From Thiocystis violascens DSM 198 (GTDB taxonomy: Bacteria; Pseudomonadota; Gammaproteobacteria; Chromatiales; Chromatiaceae), in assembly GCF_000227745.2 (NCBI RefSeq), contig NC_018012.1, positions 4,878,501 through 4,942,500 of the forward strand: DNA of 64,000 nt, given 5' to 3'. Numbering within the stretch: the stretch's first letter is position 1; each line of letters begins with the position of its first letter. The notes under the pieces were generated by a model, which did not search any database, had not been told where the DNA came from, and saw only the letters and a list, made by a program, of their open reading frames with translations. Of this stretch, positions 1 to 7,200 are shown piece by piece. A program made the translations under genes and the position numbers.

Positions 1-489
1 CAACCGACGCCTCGCCGAGATCGTCGTCCAAACGGGAGAGCCGCACGTGGATGGGATTGGGCTTGAGATCGTTCATCGCCCCTGTGCCCGCATCCACGGC
101 GACGCCGATGATTCCGCCGAGCAAGACGTTCCCCGCCATGCCGGCACCGCCGGCGCCAGAGATTTGCGGCCGGACGTTCACCTTCACCGCCTCGTAACCC
201 ACCTTGTGGAGGTCGACGACCAGGGAGTCTTTCCGGGGCAGCTTGAAGGTTGCCGGTGTCTTGCCGACCATCCCGTTGGAGAGTTTCACGTCGGCGCCGG
301 GTGGATCGGTTTCGATGACCAGGGTGTCGTTGGTGCCGCGGGTCACCGTCGCGCCCGTCTGCGGTGGTGAGGATGTTAGTCGCGCCTTTTGATGACCAGG
401 GTGTCGTTGGTGCCGCGGGTCACCGTCGCGCAACCCGTGGTGAGCATGAAAGCGACGACGAGAGTGAGGGCGAGAGGGTTGGAACGCAT
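1..489 (-). pseudogene. PEGA-domain lipoprotein gene, frameshifted, runs off the left edge
   Basis: Read leftward, an ATG at 489 begins a typical lipoprotein signal peptide ending in the lipobox LTTGC. The frame stops 37 codons in, just after TVTRGTNDTLVI. The same peptide then reappears in another frame and continues as a PEGA-type segment (ETDPPGADVKLSNG, then GKTPATFKLP and HKVGYEAVKV) to the window edge. A 77-bp shift between two near-identical stretches (see the repeat at 314-431) is not a multiple of three and breaks the frame. PEGA domains are found in surface or envelope proteins, and the function here is unknown. It is either a pseudogene or an assembly error at a short duplication; a downstream start without a signal peptide is also possible. 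The 3' end is not in the window. Confidence 0.55.
314..431. repeat. 41-bp direct duplication inside the lipoprotein gene
   Basis: The 41 bases at 314-354 recur at 391-431 with no difference that I can see. They are separated by 36 bp containing the stop that ends the signal-peptide frame. The duplication explains the repeated peptide TVTRGTNDTLVI and the broken reading frame. Confidence 0.75.
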
Positions 490-592
490 CGCATGGAGCC
501 TGCAGGATGTTGAAAGGTGAATCGATGGCGCTTATGAAACGCCTCCGCACCTTGTTTGTCCGGACCCGCAAGCTTGCGTCGCGGTCAGTCGG

Positions 593-840
593 CTAGACGT
601 CGCCCCGCCAGACGCGAAATTCCTCGACCCATGCCCGTGATCGCGCGTTTGCGCGGCGCTCAGTTCCTGCCCGCGTAGCGGTGCCGGTAGATCGAGCGAG
701 AGGTGCGGATAACGCCCGCCGCGCTCGCGAATCTCGGCGGAGAGGTTGACCGGCAGCGAGCCGATGAGGGTATCGCCCGGCTGGATGATGGTTGGATCGA
801 GACACCGAATGTCATAACCGGACGTAGGGGCGGGTTTCAA
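593..840 (-). pseudogene. csx16: csx16 remnant (CRISPR-associated, VVA1548 family)
   Basis: The minus-strand reading contains CLDPTIIQPGDTLIG, SLPVNLSAEIRERGGRY and HLSLDLPAPLRGQELSA. This is the characteristic core of Csx16, where the family has a similar IQPGDTVIGTLPVNLAAEV block. After QELSAAQ the frame shifts near 630 and the expected ending (AWVEEFRVWRGDV, stop at 593-595) is found in the next frame. The usual N-terminus of about 30 residues is missing and is replaced by a palindromic repeat at 822-854. Csx16 accompanies type III CRISPR systems and has been linked to degradation of cyclic oligoadenylate signals. The fragment lies just beyond the trailer end of the array, which fits a decayed part of the same locus. 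Identification rests on remembered family motifs. Confidence 0.6.
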
Positions 841-854
841 ACCCGCCCCTTACG
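822..854. repeat. Palindromic repeat truncating csx16
   Basis: The arms GTAGGGGCGGGTTT (824-837) and AAACCCGCCCCTTAC (840-854) form an almost perfect hairpin. The csx16 similarity stops at this element, so its insertion or an associated rearrangement probably removed the 5' end of that gene. Confidence 0.6.
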
Positions 855-1237
855 CGAAGGCCATGTCTGGATATCATCAATCCGCGCGCGCTTTCGGCGC
901 AGTTGAAATTTTAATCCTTGTTGTATTGGACTGGGTGCTGCAACGGCGTACCACGAGGCGATGCGTTTGGGGCGCGAGCAGTTTCAATCCTTGTTGTATT
1001 GGATTGGGTGCTGCAGCCTGCGGTGACCTTGGCGATGTTGCCGGTCAGTGCGCGTTTCAATCCTTGTTGTATTGGATTGGGTGCTGCAGCCCGTCCTTCG
1101 TTCGGAGAGCACGGAAATCTTCGTGTTGTTTCAATCCTTGTTGTATTGGATTGGGTGCTGCAGCCGAAGCGCCTTATGGATACTCCTGCCTTGGCTTCGA
1201 GTTTCAATCCTTGTTGTATTGGATTGGGTGCTGCAGC

Positions 1238-2532
1238 CAGGGCAATCGCATCAAGCGCTGCTAACATTAGCGGGTACCGATGTATCAGCGTCGCCCTTCC
1301 TCTGAGGCGACTCGAAGAGCAATTTCGACAGGTAGGACTCGTCCCAACCGGCTTTCAAGCGTTTGTTCTGGATGCCGAGCTTGGTGCCGTCATTCTTGAG
1401 GCGCGAGAGGGCGAGGTGACGCAGGACGGCAAGATTCTCGCGCGCCACCGGATCGCGGACACGGCACTCATCCTCACGAAAGGCGATATCGAGATTCCAA
1501 TGCAACCCGTTTTCGATGCCCCAGTGACCGCGTACTGCGTGGGCAAAGCGCGCGGCGCTGGTGCCGATGCTGCCAATGAAATAGCGGGTCTCGACCGAGA
1601 CCTTGCCGGCGACCTCACGGCGCGATTCAACCATGCCGATCATGTTCATTGCCTCCCACGAGGCGCTGTGCGGCACGCCGGAAAGATCGCCCAAGGTTTG
1701 GTAGCGACGGGTTTCGAGACGACCATGCCCTCGCTCGACGGTTTCGAGGAATGCCGAATCGACACCGGCGTAGCCTCTGGCGTCGGCGTCGATGAACGCC
1801 TCCTCGACCTCGGCGGCCAGCGTTTCCTGGTTGCCTTTGAGCGCGAGCACATAGTCCCCTCCCTGGTGGATGATCTGCGCGGCAATCTTGGTCTGGCAGC
1901 CCATGGCGTCGATGGTGACGATGCAGCCCTCCAGCTTCAGCCACTCCAGCAGACGTGGAATGGCCGTGATCTCATTGGATTTGGCGTCGGTGGCGACCTG
2001 TCCGAGCACCACCCGATTGGCCGTCGCCCAGGCACTGACCAGGTGCAACGCCGCCAAGCCCTTGCCGCGGCTGTGGGAGCGGCGCAGGGTCTTGCCATCG
2101 ACGGCAATGATCTCTTCGGGGATCAGTTCGGCCACCGACGCGCTCCATTGGCGAAAGCAGGCGGCAAACTGTGCGGGATCGATGAGCGCAAACACCCGCC
2201 CGAAGGTGTCGTGCGACGGAATGCCCGCGGGCAGTTTCAGAAACGTGCGCAGCCACGCCTCCTTGGCCTGTCCGAACGTCTCGACACCCACCCAACCGTC
2301 GGCGCCACTGAAGGACGCCGCGATGGTGATCACGATCATCTCACTTAAGAGGTGCCGTCGTTGGATCGCGCTGCGCGGCTCGTCCAGCGGGGCAAAATGG
2401 TGCGCAATCGATCGCTCCACACTCAAGTCGCACATCGGCGAGATCTCCCCAAGATTCTAAAGACTCAAATCATTGGGGCCGCAGTACGGATTGTCTAACA
2501 GTATGCGCTAATGCGTTGATGCGATTGCCCTG
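1238..2532 (-). mobile_element. ISAs1-family insertion sequence, copy 1 (1295 bp)
   Basis: The outer ends are inverted repeats beginning CAGGGCAATCGCATCAA. The element is flanked by a perfect 10-bp target duplication GTGCTGCAGC (1228-1237 and 2533-2542), which is the end of a CRISPR repeat. It has the same length as the copy at 3721-5015 and appears identical to it. Confidence 0.95.
1251..2435 (-). CDS. ISAs1-family (H-repeat type) transposase
   Basis: This is a 394-aa DDE transposase that moves its own element. It shows an N-terminal DUF4338/H-repeat-like region (SERSIAHHFAPLDEPRSAI), the catalytic block IIAVDGKTLRRS and ALKGNQ, and the C-terminal VRGHWGIENGLHWNLDIAFRED typical of ISAs1-family enzymes. 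It fills almost the whole IS and is full length. The encoded protein is the same as that of the second copy at 3734-4918, which implies recent transposition. The start is the ATG at 2435, leaving about 100 bp to the IS end for expression signals. Confidence 0.95.
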   Translation of the reverse strand: MCDLSVERSIAHHFAPLDEPRSAIQRRHLLSEMIVITIAASFSGADGWVGVETFGQAKEAWLRTFLKLPAGIPSHDTFGRVFALIDPAQFAACFRQWSASVAELIPEEIIAVDGKTLRRSHSRGKGLAALHLVSAWATANRVVLGQVATDAKSNEITAIPRLLEWLKLEGCIVTIDAMGCQTKIAAQIIHQGGDYVLALKGNQETLAAEVEEAFIDADARGYAGVDSAFLETVERGHGRLETRRYQTLGDLSGVPHSASWEAMNMIGMVESRREVAGKVSVETRYFIGSIGTSAARFAHAVRGHWGIENGLHWNLDIAFREDECRVRDPVARENLAVLRHLALSRLKNDGTKLGIQNKRLKAGWDESYLSKLLFESPQRKGDADTSVPANVSSA

Positions 2533-3422
2533 GTGCTGCAGCCACCCGCCACCGCTCAGGAGGATCTGACATGGCACGGTTTCAATCCTTGTTGTATTGG
2601 ATTGGGTGCTGCAGCCTCGCCCGGGCATTTTCAAGAAGGACACTCCCCATGGTTTCAATCCTTGTTGTATTGGATTGGGTGCTGCAGCTGGTCTGAGCGT
2701 TCGGCGTAGCGGTTGACGCGCGACGTTTCAATCCTTGTTGTATTGGATTGGGTGCTGCAGCCCTCCGCTGGGACCATGAAGATTCCGCTTCTGATCGCGT
2801 TTCAATCCTTGTTGTATTGGATTGGGTGCTGCAGCTTTCCCACGCGGTCGGAACCCAGGCGCCATCACCGAAGGTTTCAATCCTTGTTGTATTGGATTGG
2901 GTGCTGCAGCGCCGAACCGAGACCAGACAGGAGAACGAGATGCACGTGTTTCAATCCTTGTTGTATTGGATTGGGTGCTGCAGCCCCATGACAGACCCGT
3001 ATTGAGCAGAGATATCAGCAGTTTCAATCCTTGTTGTATTGGATTGGGTGCTGCAGCACCTCGCCGACCGCGTCCACCTCGGCACCTACCAAGTTTCAAT
3101 CCTTGTTGTATTGGATTGGGTGCTGCAGCAGCACCGAACGCCAGACCGAAACCGCCATCCTTCGCGTTTCAATCCTTGTTGTATTGGATTGGGTGCTGCA
3201 GCGTCCTCCCCGAGGAACAGATGCGCTTTGATTTCAACACGTTTCAATCCTTGTTGTATTGGATTGGGTGCTGCAGCCCCCCAAGTGGTCGAGGATCTGT
3301 ATGAAATCCTCGCGTTTCAATCCTTGTTGTATTGGATTGGGTGCTGCAGCATGCGCTTGACGCCTTGGACGCATCAGACAGGAGCGTTTCAATCCTTGTT
3401 GTATTGGATTGGGTGCTGCAGC

Positions 3423-3593
3423 CGCATTTTGCCAATAAATCTTTCTAAATTAGCGATATACAAAAAATTTACTGGGTCTTTTTTAGGCATTCTACCCCGT
3501 GTTGCTGCGCGAAAGGGCCTCTTTCGAGCCTGTTCTACATCGAAAAATGCGATTTTTCGCAATCGGAATCAAATGGATATTGCAAAGTCAACG
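3423..3593 (-). promoter_or_regulatory. CRISPR leader
   Basis: This is an AT-rich stretch between the newest repeat (ending 3422) and the end of cas4 (3594), in contrast to the GC-rich surroundings. It lies on the side opposite the degenerate repeat, where the leader and promoter of a leftward-transcribed array are expected. I cannot assign -35 and -10 boxes with confidence. Confidence 0.7.
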
Positions 3594-3720
3594 CTAGACG
3601 CAAATATTTTTGTAGCAGCAGTCCTCGCACCGAAGCCGCGAGGAGGTCCGTGCCGGTAGGCGTCCCGTCCGGATAATATCGAAGATCTGCCCGATGAGCG
3701 AGCGCGTTCGGGTCATGGCC
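3594..3720 (-). pseudogene. cas4: cas4, 3' fragment (after the IS)
   Basis: Reading left from the IS edge, and counting the 10-bp duplication once, the cas4 frame resumes in phase: EAMT then RTRSLIGQIFDIIRTG, ending RCEDCCYKNICV and a TAG stop at 3594-3596. The closing Cys cluster is the Fe-S ligand set expected at the C-terminus of Cas4. Joined to the 5' part (5016-5519), the uninterrupted protein would be about 206 aa, a normal Cas4 length. The fragment cannot be translated from the normal start while the IS is present. Confidence 0.85.
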
Positions 3721-5015
3721 CAGGGCAATCGCATCAAGCGCTGCTAACATTAGCGGGTACCGATGTATCAGCGTCGCCCTTCCTCTGAGGCGACTCGAAG
3801 AGCAATTTCGACAGGTAGGACTCGTCCCAACCGGCTTTCAAGCGTTTGTTCTGGATGCCGAGCTTGGTGCCGTCATTCTTGAGGCGCGAGAGGGCGAGGT
3901 GACGCAGGACGGCAAGATTCTCGCGCGCCACCGGATCGCGGACACGGCACTCATCCTCACGAAAGGCGATATCGAGATTCCAATGCAACCCGTTTTCGAT
4001 GCCCCAGTGACCGCGTACTGCGTGGGCAAAGCGCGCGGCGCTGGTGCCGATGCTGCCAATGAAATAGCGGGTCTCGACCGAGACCTTGCCGGCGACCTCA
4101 CGGCGCGATTCAACCATGCCGATCATGTTCATTGCCTCCCACGAGGCGCTGTGCGGCACGCCGGAAAGATCGCCCAAGGTTTGGTAGCGACGGGTTTCGA
4201 GACGACCATGCCCTCGCTCGACGGTTTCGAGGAATGCCGAATCGACACCGGCGTAGCCTCTGGCGTCGGCGTCGATGAACGCCTCCTCGACCTCGGCGGC
4301 CAGCGTTTCCTGGTTGCCTTTGAGCGCGAGCACATAGTCCCCTCCCTGGTGGATGATCTGCGCGGCAATCTTGGTCTGGCAGCCCATGGCGTCGATGGTG
4401 ACGATGCAGCCCTCCAGCTTCAGCCACTCCAGCAGACGTGGAATGGCCGTGATCTCATTGGATTTGGCGTCGGTGGCGACCTGTCCGAGCACCACCCGAT
4501 TGGCCGTCGCCCAGGCACTGACCAGGTGCAACGCCGCCAAGCCCTTGCCGCGGCTGTGGGAGCGGCGCAGGGTCTTGCCATCGACGGCAATGATCTCTTC
4601 GGGGATCAGTTCGGCCACCGACGCGCTCCATTGGCGAAAGCAGGCGGCAAACTGTGCGGGATCGATGAGCGCAAACACCCGCCCGAAGGTGTCGTGCGAC
4701 GGAATGCCCGCGGGCAGTTTCAGAAACGTGCGCAGCCACGCCTCCTTGGCCTGTCCGAACGTCTCGACACCCACCCAACCGTCGGCGCCACTGAAGGACG
4801 CCGCGATGGTGATCACGATCATCTCACTTAAGAGGTGCCGTCGTTGGATCGCGCTGCGCGGCTCGTCCAGCGGGGCAAAATGGTGCGCAATCGATCGCTC
4901 CACACTCAAGTCGCACATCGGCGAGATCTCCCCAAGATTCTAAAGACTCAAATCATTGGGGCCGCAGTACGGATTGTCTAACAGTATGCGCTAATGCGTT
5001 GATGCGATTGCCCTG
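3721..5015 (-). mobile_element. ISAs1-family insertion sequence, copy 2 (1295 bp), inside cas4
   Basis: It has the same CAGGGCAATCGC ends as copy 1. A perfect 10-bp target duplication GGTCATGGCC flanks it (3711-3720 and 5016-5025). Insertion separated the last 38 codons of cas4 from the rest. Confidence 0.95.
3734..4918 (-). CDS. ISAs1-family transposase, copy 2
   Basis: This 394-aa protein is identical as read to the one at 1251-2435, with the same AVDGKTLRRS and RGHWGIENGLHW blocks. Both IS copies have the same orientation, so recombination between them could delete the 2.5 kb holding most of the array and its leader. Confidence 0.95.
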   Translation of the reverse strand: MCDLSVERSIAHHFAPLDEPRSAIQRRHLLSEMIVITIAASFSGADGWVGVETFGQAKEAWLRTFLKLPAGIPSHDTFGRVFALIDPAQFAACFRQWSASVAELIPEEIIAVDGKTLRRSHSRGKGLAALHLVSAWATANRVVLGQVATDAKSNEITAIPRLLEWLKLEGCIVTIDAMGCQTKIAAQIIHQGGDYVLALKGNQETLAAEVEEAFIDADARGYAGVDSAFLETVERGHGRLETRRYQTLGDLSGVPHSASWEAMNMIGMVESRREVAGKVSVETRYFIGSIGTSAARFAHAVRGHWGIENGLHWNLDIAFREDECRVRDPVARENLAVLRHLALSRLKNDGTKLGIQNKRLKAGWDESYLSKLLFESPQRKGDADTSVPANVSSA

Positions 5016-5519
5016 GGTCATGGCCTCTTCGGTGACGGCGACTTCGATGAGCTGACTGCCATCCCGGATATACGCCAGATAGCCGCGTGTGACCGGCTGT
5101 CGATAGATCTCCTGAATCAGCATCGCGTAGAGGACGATCTGCGTTTCGTGCGTTTTGAAGACGGTTTCCCGCGATTCGGTATATTTGTAGTCGAGAGGCG
5201 CTAGGCTGCCATCTTTCAACCACAGCACCTCGTCGACGATGCCGCGTAATCGCAAGGCTGGCGATGCCAGATACACTTCGATTTCGCGCTTGACCGCGCC
5301 AATCTTGCGGCGCAGATATTCGCGATTTTCAGTGGCCCGTCGCCGATGCACCTCGCGGCCCTTCTGGACCTTGAAGCGCGTTTCTTCATGTTGCGGGATG
5401 TTCTGCACGTTCATGAACCAGGTGAAGCGCGGGCAATACACATGCTCCAGCACCTCCGATGGCGTGATCATCGGGGTGCGCTCGGTGTCCAATGACCAAT
5501 TGCCGGTTGGTTCGCTCAT
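5016..5519 (-). pseudogene. cas4: cas4, 5' part, interrupted by an IS
   Basis: Cas4 is a RecB-like nuclease that helps process prespacers for Cas1-Cas2. The first 168 codons are intact: a YCPRF Cys near residue 30, then GIVDEVLWL, PLDYKYTE and the HETQIVLYAMLI helix of the PD-(D/E)XK fold. The native frame then enters the IS and runs a further 20 codons of IS-encoded sequence to a stop at 4953, losing the C-terminal Cys cluster that now lies at 3594-3720. The ATG at 5519 overlaps the cas2 stop by 4 nt, so the two genes were translationally coupled. The truncated product lacks three of the presumed Fe-S ligands and is unlikely to work. Confidence 0.88.
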
Positions 5520-5821
5520 AAAAATAACGCCCGCACTTCATCGGTGACCAGTTTTTTGTCGAATGCCTGTCCGAGAAGAATGACTTTTTTGAAATCGCCC
5601 TCGCACATCGGGAAGAGATAGACCGAATCGACCTCTGCATCGGCGAGTTCCTCGATTTGAAGTCGCAATTCATCCAGCCGGTTGCGTTCGAGGGTTCCCA
5701 GAAAAACCGATTTCTGCACGCGGTAGAGTCCGGCTTCCTTGCACCGCTTGGCGATTTTGGTGCGCGGTTTGTCTTCGACGATGTCATAGATGATCCATAC
5801 TAGCGTTTCGGTTGTTTTCAT
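5516..5821 (-). CDS. cas2: CRISPR adaptation protein Cas2
   Basis: This 101-aa protein has the Cas2 ferredoxin-like start (TLVWIIYDIVEDKPRTKIAK) and the RVQKSVFLG strand. The aspartate in YDIVEDK matches the conserved Cas2 Asp. Cas2 dimers bridge two Cas1 dimers in the spacer-integration complex. The length is normal. It sits between cas1 (22 bp upstream) and cas4 (4-nt overlap). It appears intact. Confidence 0.95.
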   Translation of the reverse strand: MKTTETLVWIIYDIVEDKPRTKIAKRCKEAGLYRVQKSVFLGTLERNRLDELRLQIEELADAEVDSVYLFPMCEGDFKKVILLGQAFDKKLVTDEVRALFL

Positions 5822-5832
5822 GTGGTTTTAGA

Positions 5833-5880
5833 CCTTCTCCCCTCACCCCAACCCCTCTCCCCGCTGGGGCGAGGGGCTAA
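5833..5880. repeat. CCCTCACCCCAACCC-type palindromic repeat, copy 1
   Basis: It contains CCCTCACCCCAACCCCTC followed by a G-rich return arm (GGGGCGAGGGGC), forming a hairpin. It overlaps the 3' end of cas1, so the last dozen Cas1 codons and its stop are made from repeat sequence. A second copy is at 6908-6976. Confidence 0.75.
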
Positions 5881-6871
5881 ACATGTCATCTTCATCGGCC
5901 GGTCTCCCAATCCATTCATTGGCCAGGCGGTGACAGTCCAGTTGCACGGTCTCGCGCCGTTTGATGTTGCGATTGCGGTAGCGAATGCTTTCGTCGAGAT
6001 ACTCGCCAAAGCGTTCCATCAAGACCGCTTTGCCAGGTTTGTTAAGGATGAGACCGTTTTGTAATGGATCGAACATGTCCGGCTTGACTTTGCGGGCGGC
6101 AAACAGTCCCACGACCGTTTCATCGGCCCAGATGCGGTAACACTCGATCAGGTCGAAGACGAGCGATTTCTTCTGATAATGGTCGGTATGCACAAAACCG
6201 ACGTAAGGGTCGAGACCGGCGAGTATGCAAGCGCGTTCGACCGTGCCATAGAGGACGCCATAGGAGTAATTCAACAGGCAATTGAATTCGTCCTTGGCGG
6301 GATTGCGCGAACGCGCCGCGAACTGAAAATTGTCGGGGAGCAGAAGATTCACGGCTTCCCAGTAGGTGCGTCCCGCCCGGCCCTCGTAACCCATGATCGT
6401 ACCGCGTACCTCGTCCAGGTCGCCGGTGACCGCTGCGAGCGACTGGCGCAATTCCAGGAGTGCGTCGCGCTTTTCGGTTAGGGCCGCGGAGAGACGGGTT
6501 CGGCGCTGGCGCGCTTCGCGCAGAAATTCGATCTGATTGTCGAATTTTCGCAGCAACCAGCCCTGCGCGAGACGCAAACCTTTTTCCGTATCGGCCAGGC
6601 GCAACTGTTCGCGGCGGATCGCGGTGGTCGAGCCGGGTCGACCGTGCCAGACACGCCCGTAAGGGTGTCCGACCTGATCGAGAAAGACGATATCGATGTT
6701 TTTTTCGATCGCCAGTTGAATGGCGTCGGTCGAGAGACTGGCGCCGGTGGTGATGAGGATCGAGCGCACCTTGCGCGAGGAAACTTCTTGTTTTTGTTCT
6801 TTCACCTTGATCAGGAACATCTCGCCCTGCCGGTGAAGATAGGTGCCGAAGGTGGTTAGAATCAGGTCCAT
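5843..6871 (-). CDS. cas1: CRISPR-associated integrase Cas1
   Basis: Cas1 integrates new spacers at the leader end of the array. The 342-aa reading has the N-terminal beta domain (LYLHRQGEMFLIKV-like), the catalytic glutamate in IMGYEGRAGRTYWEAV (near residue 160), and the His/Asp motifs in GFVHTDHYQKKSLVFDLIE (near 225-240). The gene is full length. The C-terminal tail FSPSPQRGEGLG is atypical because it is encoded by a dispersed palindromic repeat, so the original stop has been replaced. It is followed by cas2 after 21 bp. It appears functional, although with cas4 broken, spacer selection might be altered. Confidence 0.95.
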   Translation of the reverse strand: MDLILTTFGTYLHRQGEMFLIKVKEQKQEVSSRKVRSILITTGASLSTDAIQLAIEKNIDIVFLDQVGHPYGRVWHGRPGSTTAIRREQLRLADTEKGLRLAQGWLLRKFDNQIEFLREARQRRTRLSAALTEKRDALLELRQSLAAVTGDLDEVRGTIMGYEGRAGRTYWEAVNLLLPDNFQFAARSRNPAKDEFNCLLNYSYGVLYGTVERACILAGLDPYVGFVHTDHYQKKSLVFDLIECYRIWADETVVGLFAARKVKPDMFDPLQNGLILNKPGKAVLMERFGEYLDESIRYRNRNIKRRETVQLDCHRLANEWIGRPADEDDMFSPSPQRGEGLG

Positions 6872-6907
6872 GATGGCTCCTTTTGGTGTTTTGGCGGTAC
6901 TCGTGCG

Positions 6908-6976
6908 TCTCCCCTCACCCCAACCCCCTTCGGCTCCGCTCAGGCCAGGCCTCTCCCCAACGGGGAGAGGGGCTAA
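6908..6976. repeat. CCCTCACCCCAACCC-type palindromic repeat, copy 2
   Basis: This is the same family as 5833-5880, here with an added CTTCGGCTCCGCTCAGGCC insert before the returning arm GGGGAGAGGGGC. It lies between cas1 and the Uma2 gene. With the MITE at 7043-7176 it fills most of the 329-bp gap at 6872-7200, where I see no gene. Confidence 0.75.
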
Positions 6977-7042
6977 ATGGCCTTGCTTGAAATCGAATTG
7001 TTAAAGAGCCGGGTTGCCGTCGCTTCAACCCCTTCCGGGGGT

Positions 7043-7176
7043 CACTGCCATTAAGTTAAGGATTTTCCGTTCGCCCTGAGCTTGTCGAAGGGCGGACGGA
7101 AAATCCTAAGCCTCTGCGCGTTAAGCCGCTCATGGTTCGAGGGCCTCATCACGAACGGCTTAACTTAATGGCAGTG
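7043..7176. mobile_element. MITE-like palindromic element, copy 1 (134 bp)
   Basis: The ends CACTGCCATTAAGTTAAG (7043-7060) and its complement (7159-7176) form an 18-bp terminal inverted repeat. CTTCCGGGGG occurs on both sides (7032-7041 and 7177-7186), as expected for a 10-bp target duplication, with one extra T on the left. A second hairpin (GATTTTCCGTTCGCCCTGAG and its return arm) is nested inside. There is no coding capacity. The termini match the element at 39763-39831 exactly. Confidence 0.75.
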
Positions 7177-7200
7177 CTTCCGGGGGCGGGAACGGCGGCG

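Larger units (their letters stand above)
908..3422 (-). CRISPR. CRISPR array, 17 repeats of 37 bp, 16 spacers, split by an IS
   Basis: Repeats start at 908, 981, 1054, 1128, 1201, 2579, 2652, 2725, 2799, 2874, 2948, 3021, 3093, 3166, 3241, 3314 and 3386. On the plus strand each begins GTTTCAATCC and ends GGGTGCTGCAGC. Spacers are 35-38 bp and all differ. Read on the minus strand the repeat ends in GGATTGAAAC, the usual 3' end that becomes the crRNA 5' tag, so transcription runs leftward. The copy at 908-944 is degenerate (four substitutions) and marks the trailer end; the leader is at the right, next to cas4. An ISAs1-family element (1238-2532) sits exactly at the end of the repeat at 1201-1237 and has duplicated the last 10 bp of that repeat. 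Confidence 0.97.

Noticed and set aside
918..2348. A 476-codon plus-strand frame across the array and the IS
   Set aside because: It is antisense to the transposase and begins inside CRISPR repeats; the same antisense frame recurs in the second IS copy. It has no recognisable protein features.
863..3659. Overlapping open frames through the CRISPR array encoding repeated peptides such as SILVVLDWVLQ and NPCCIGLGAAA
   Set aside because: They are the 37-bp repeat read in different frames, broken at spacers. Non-coding.
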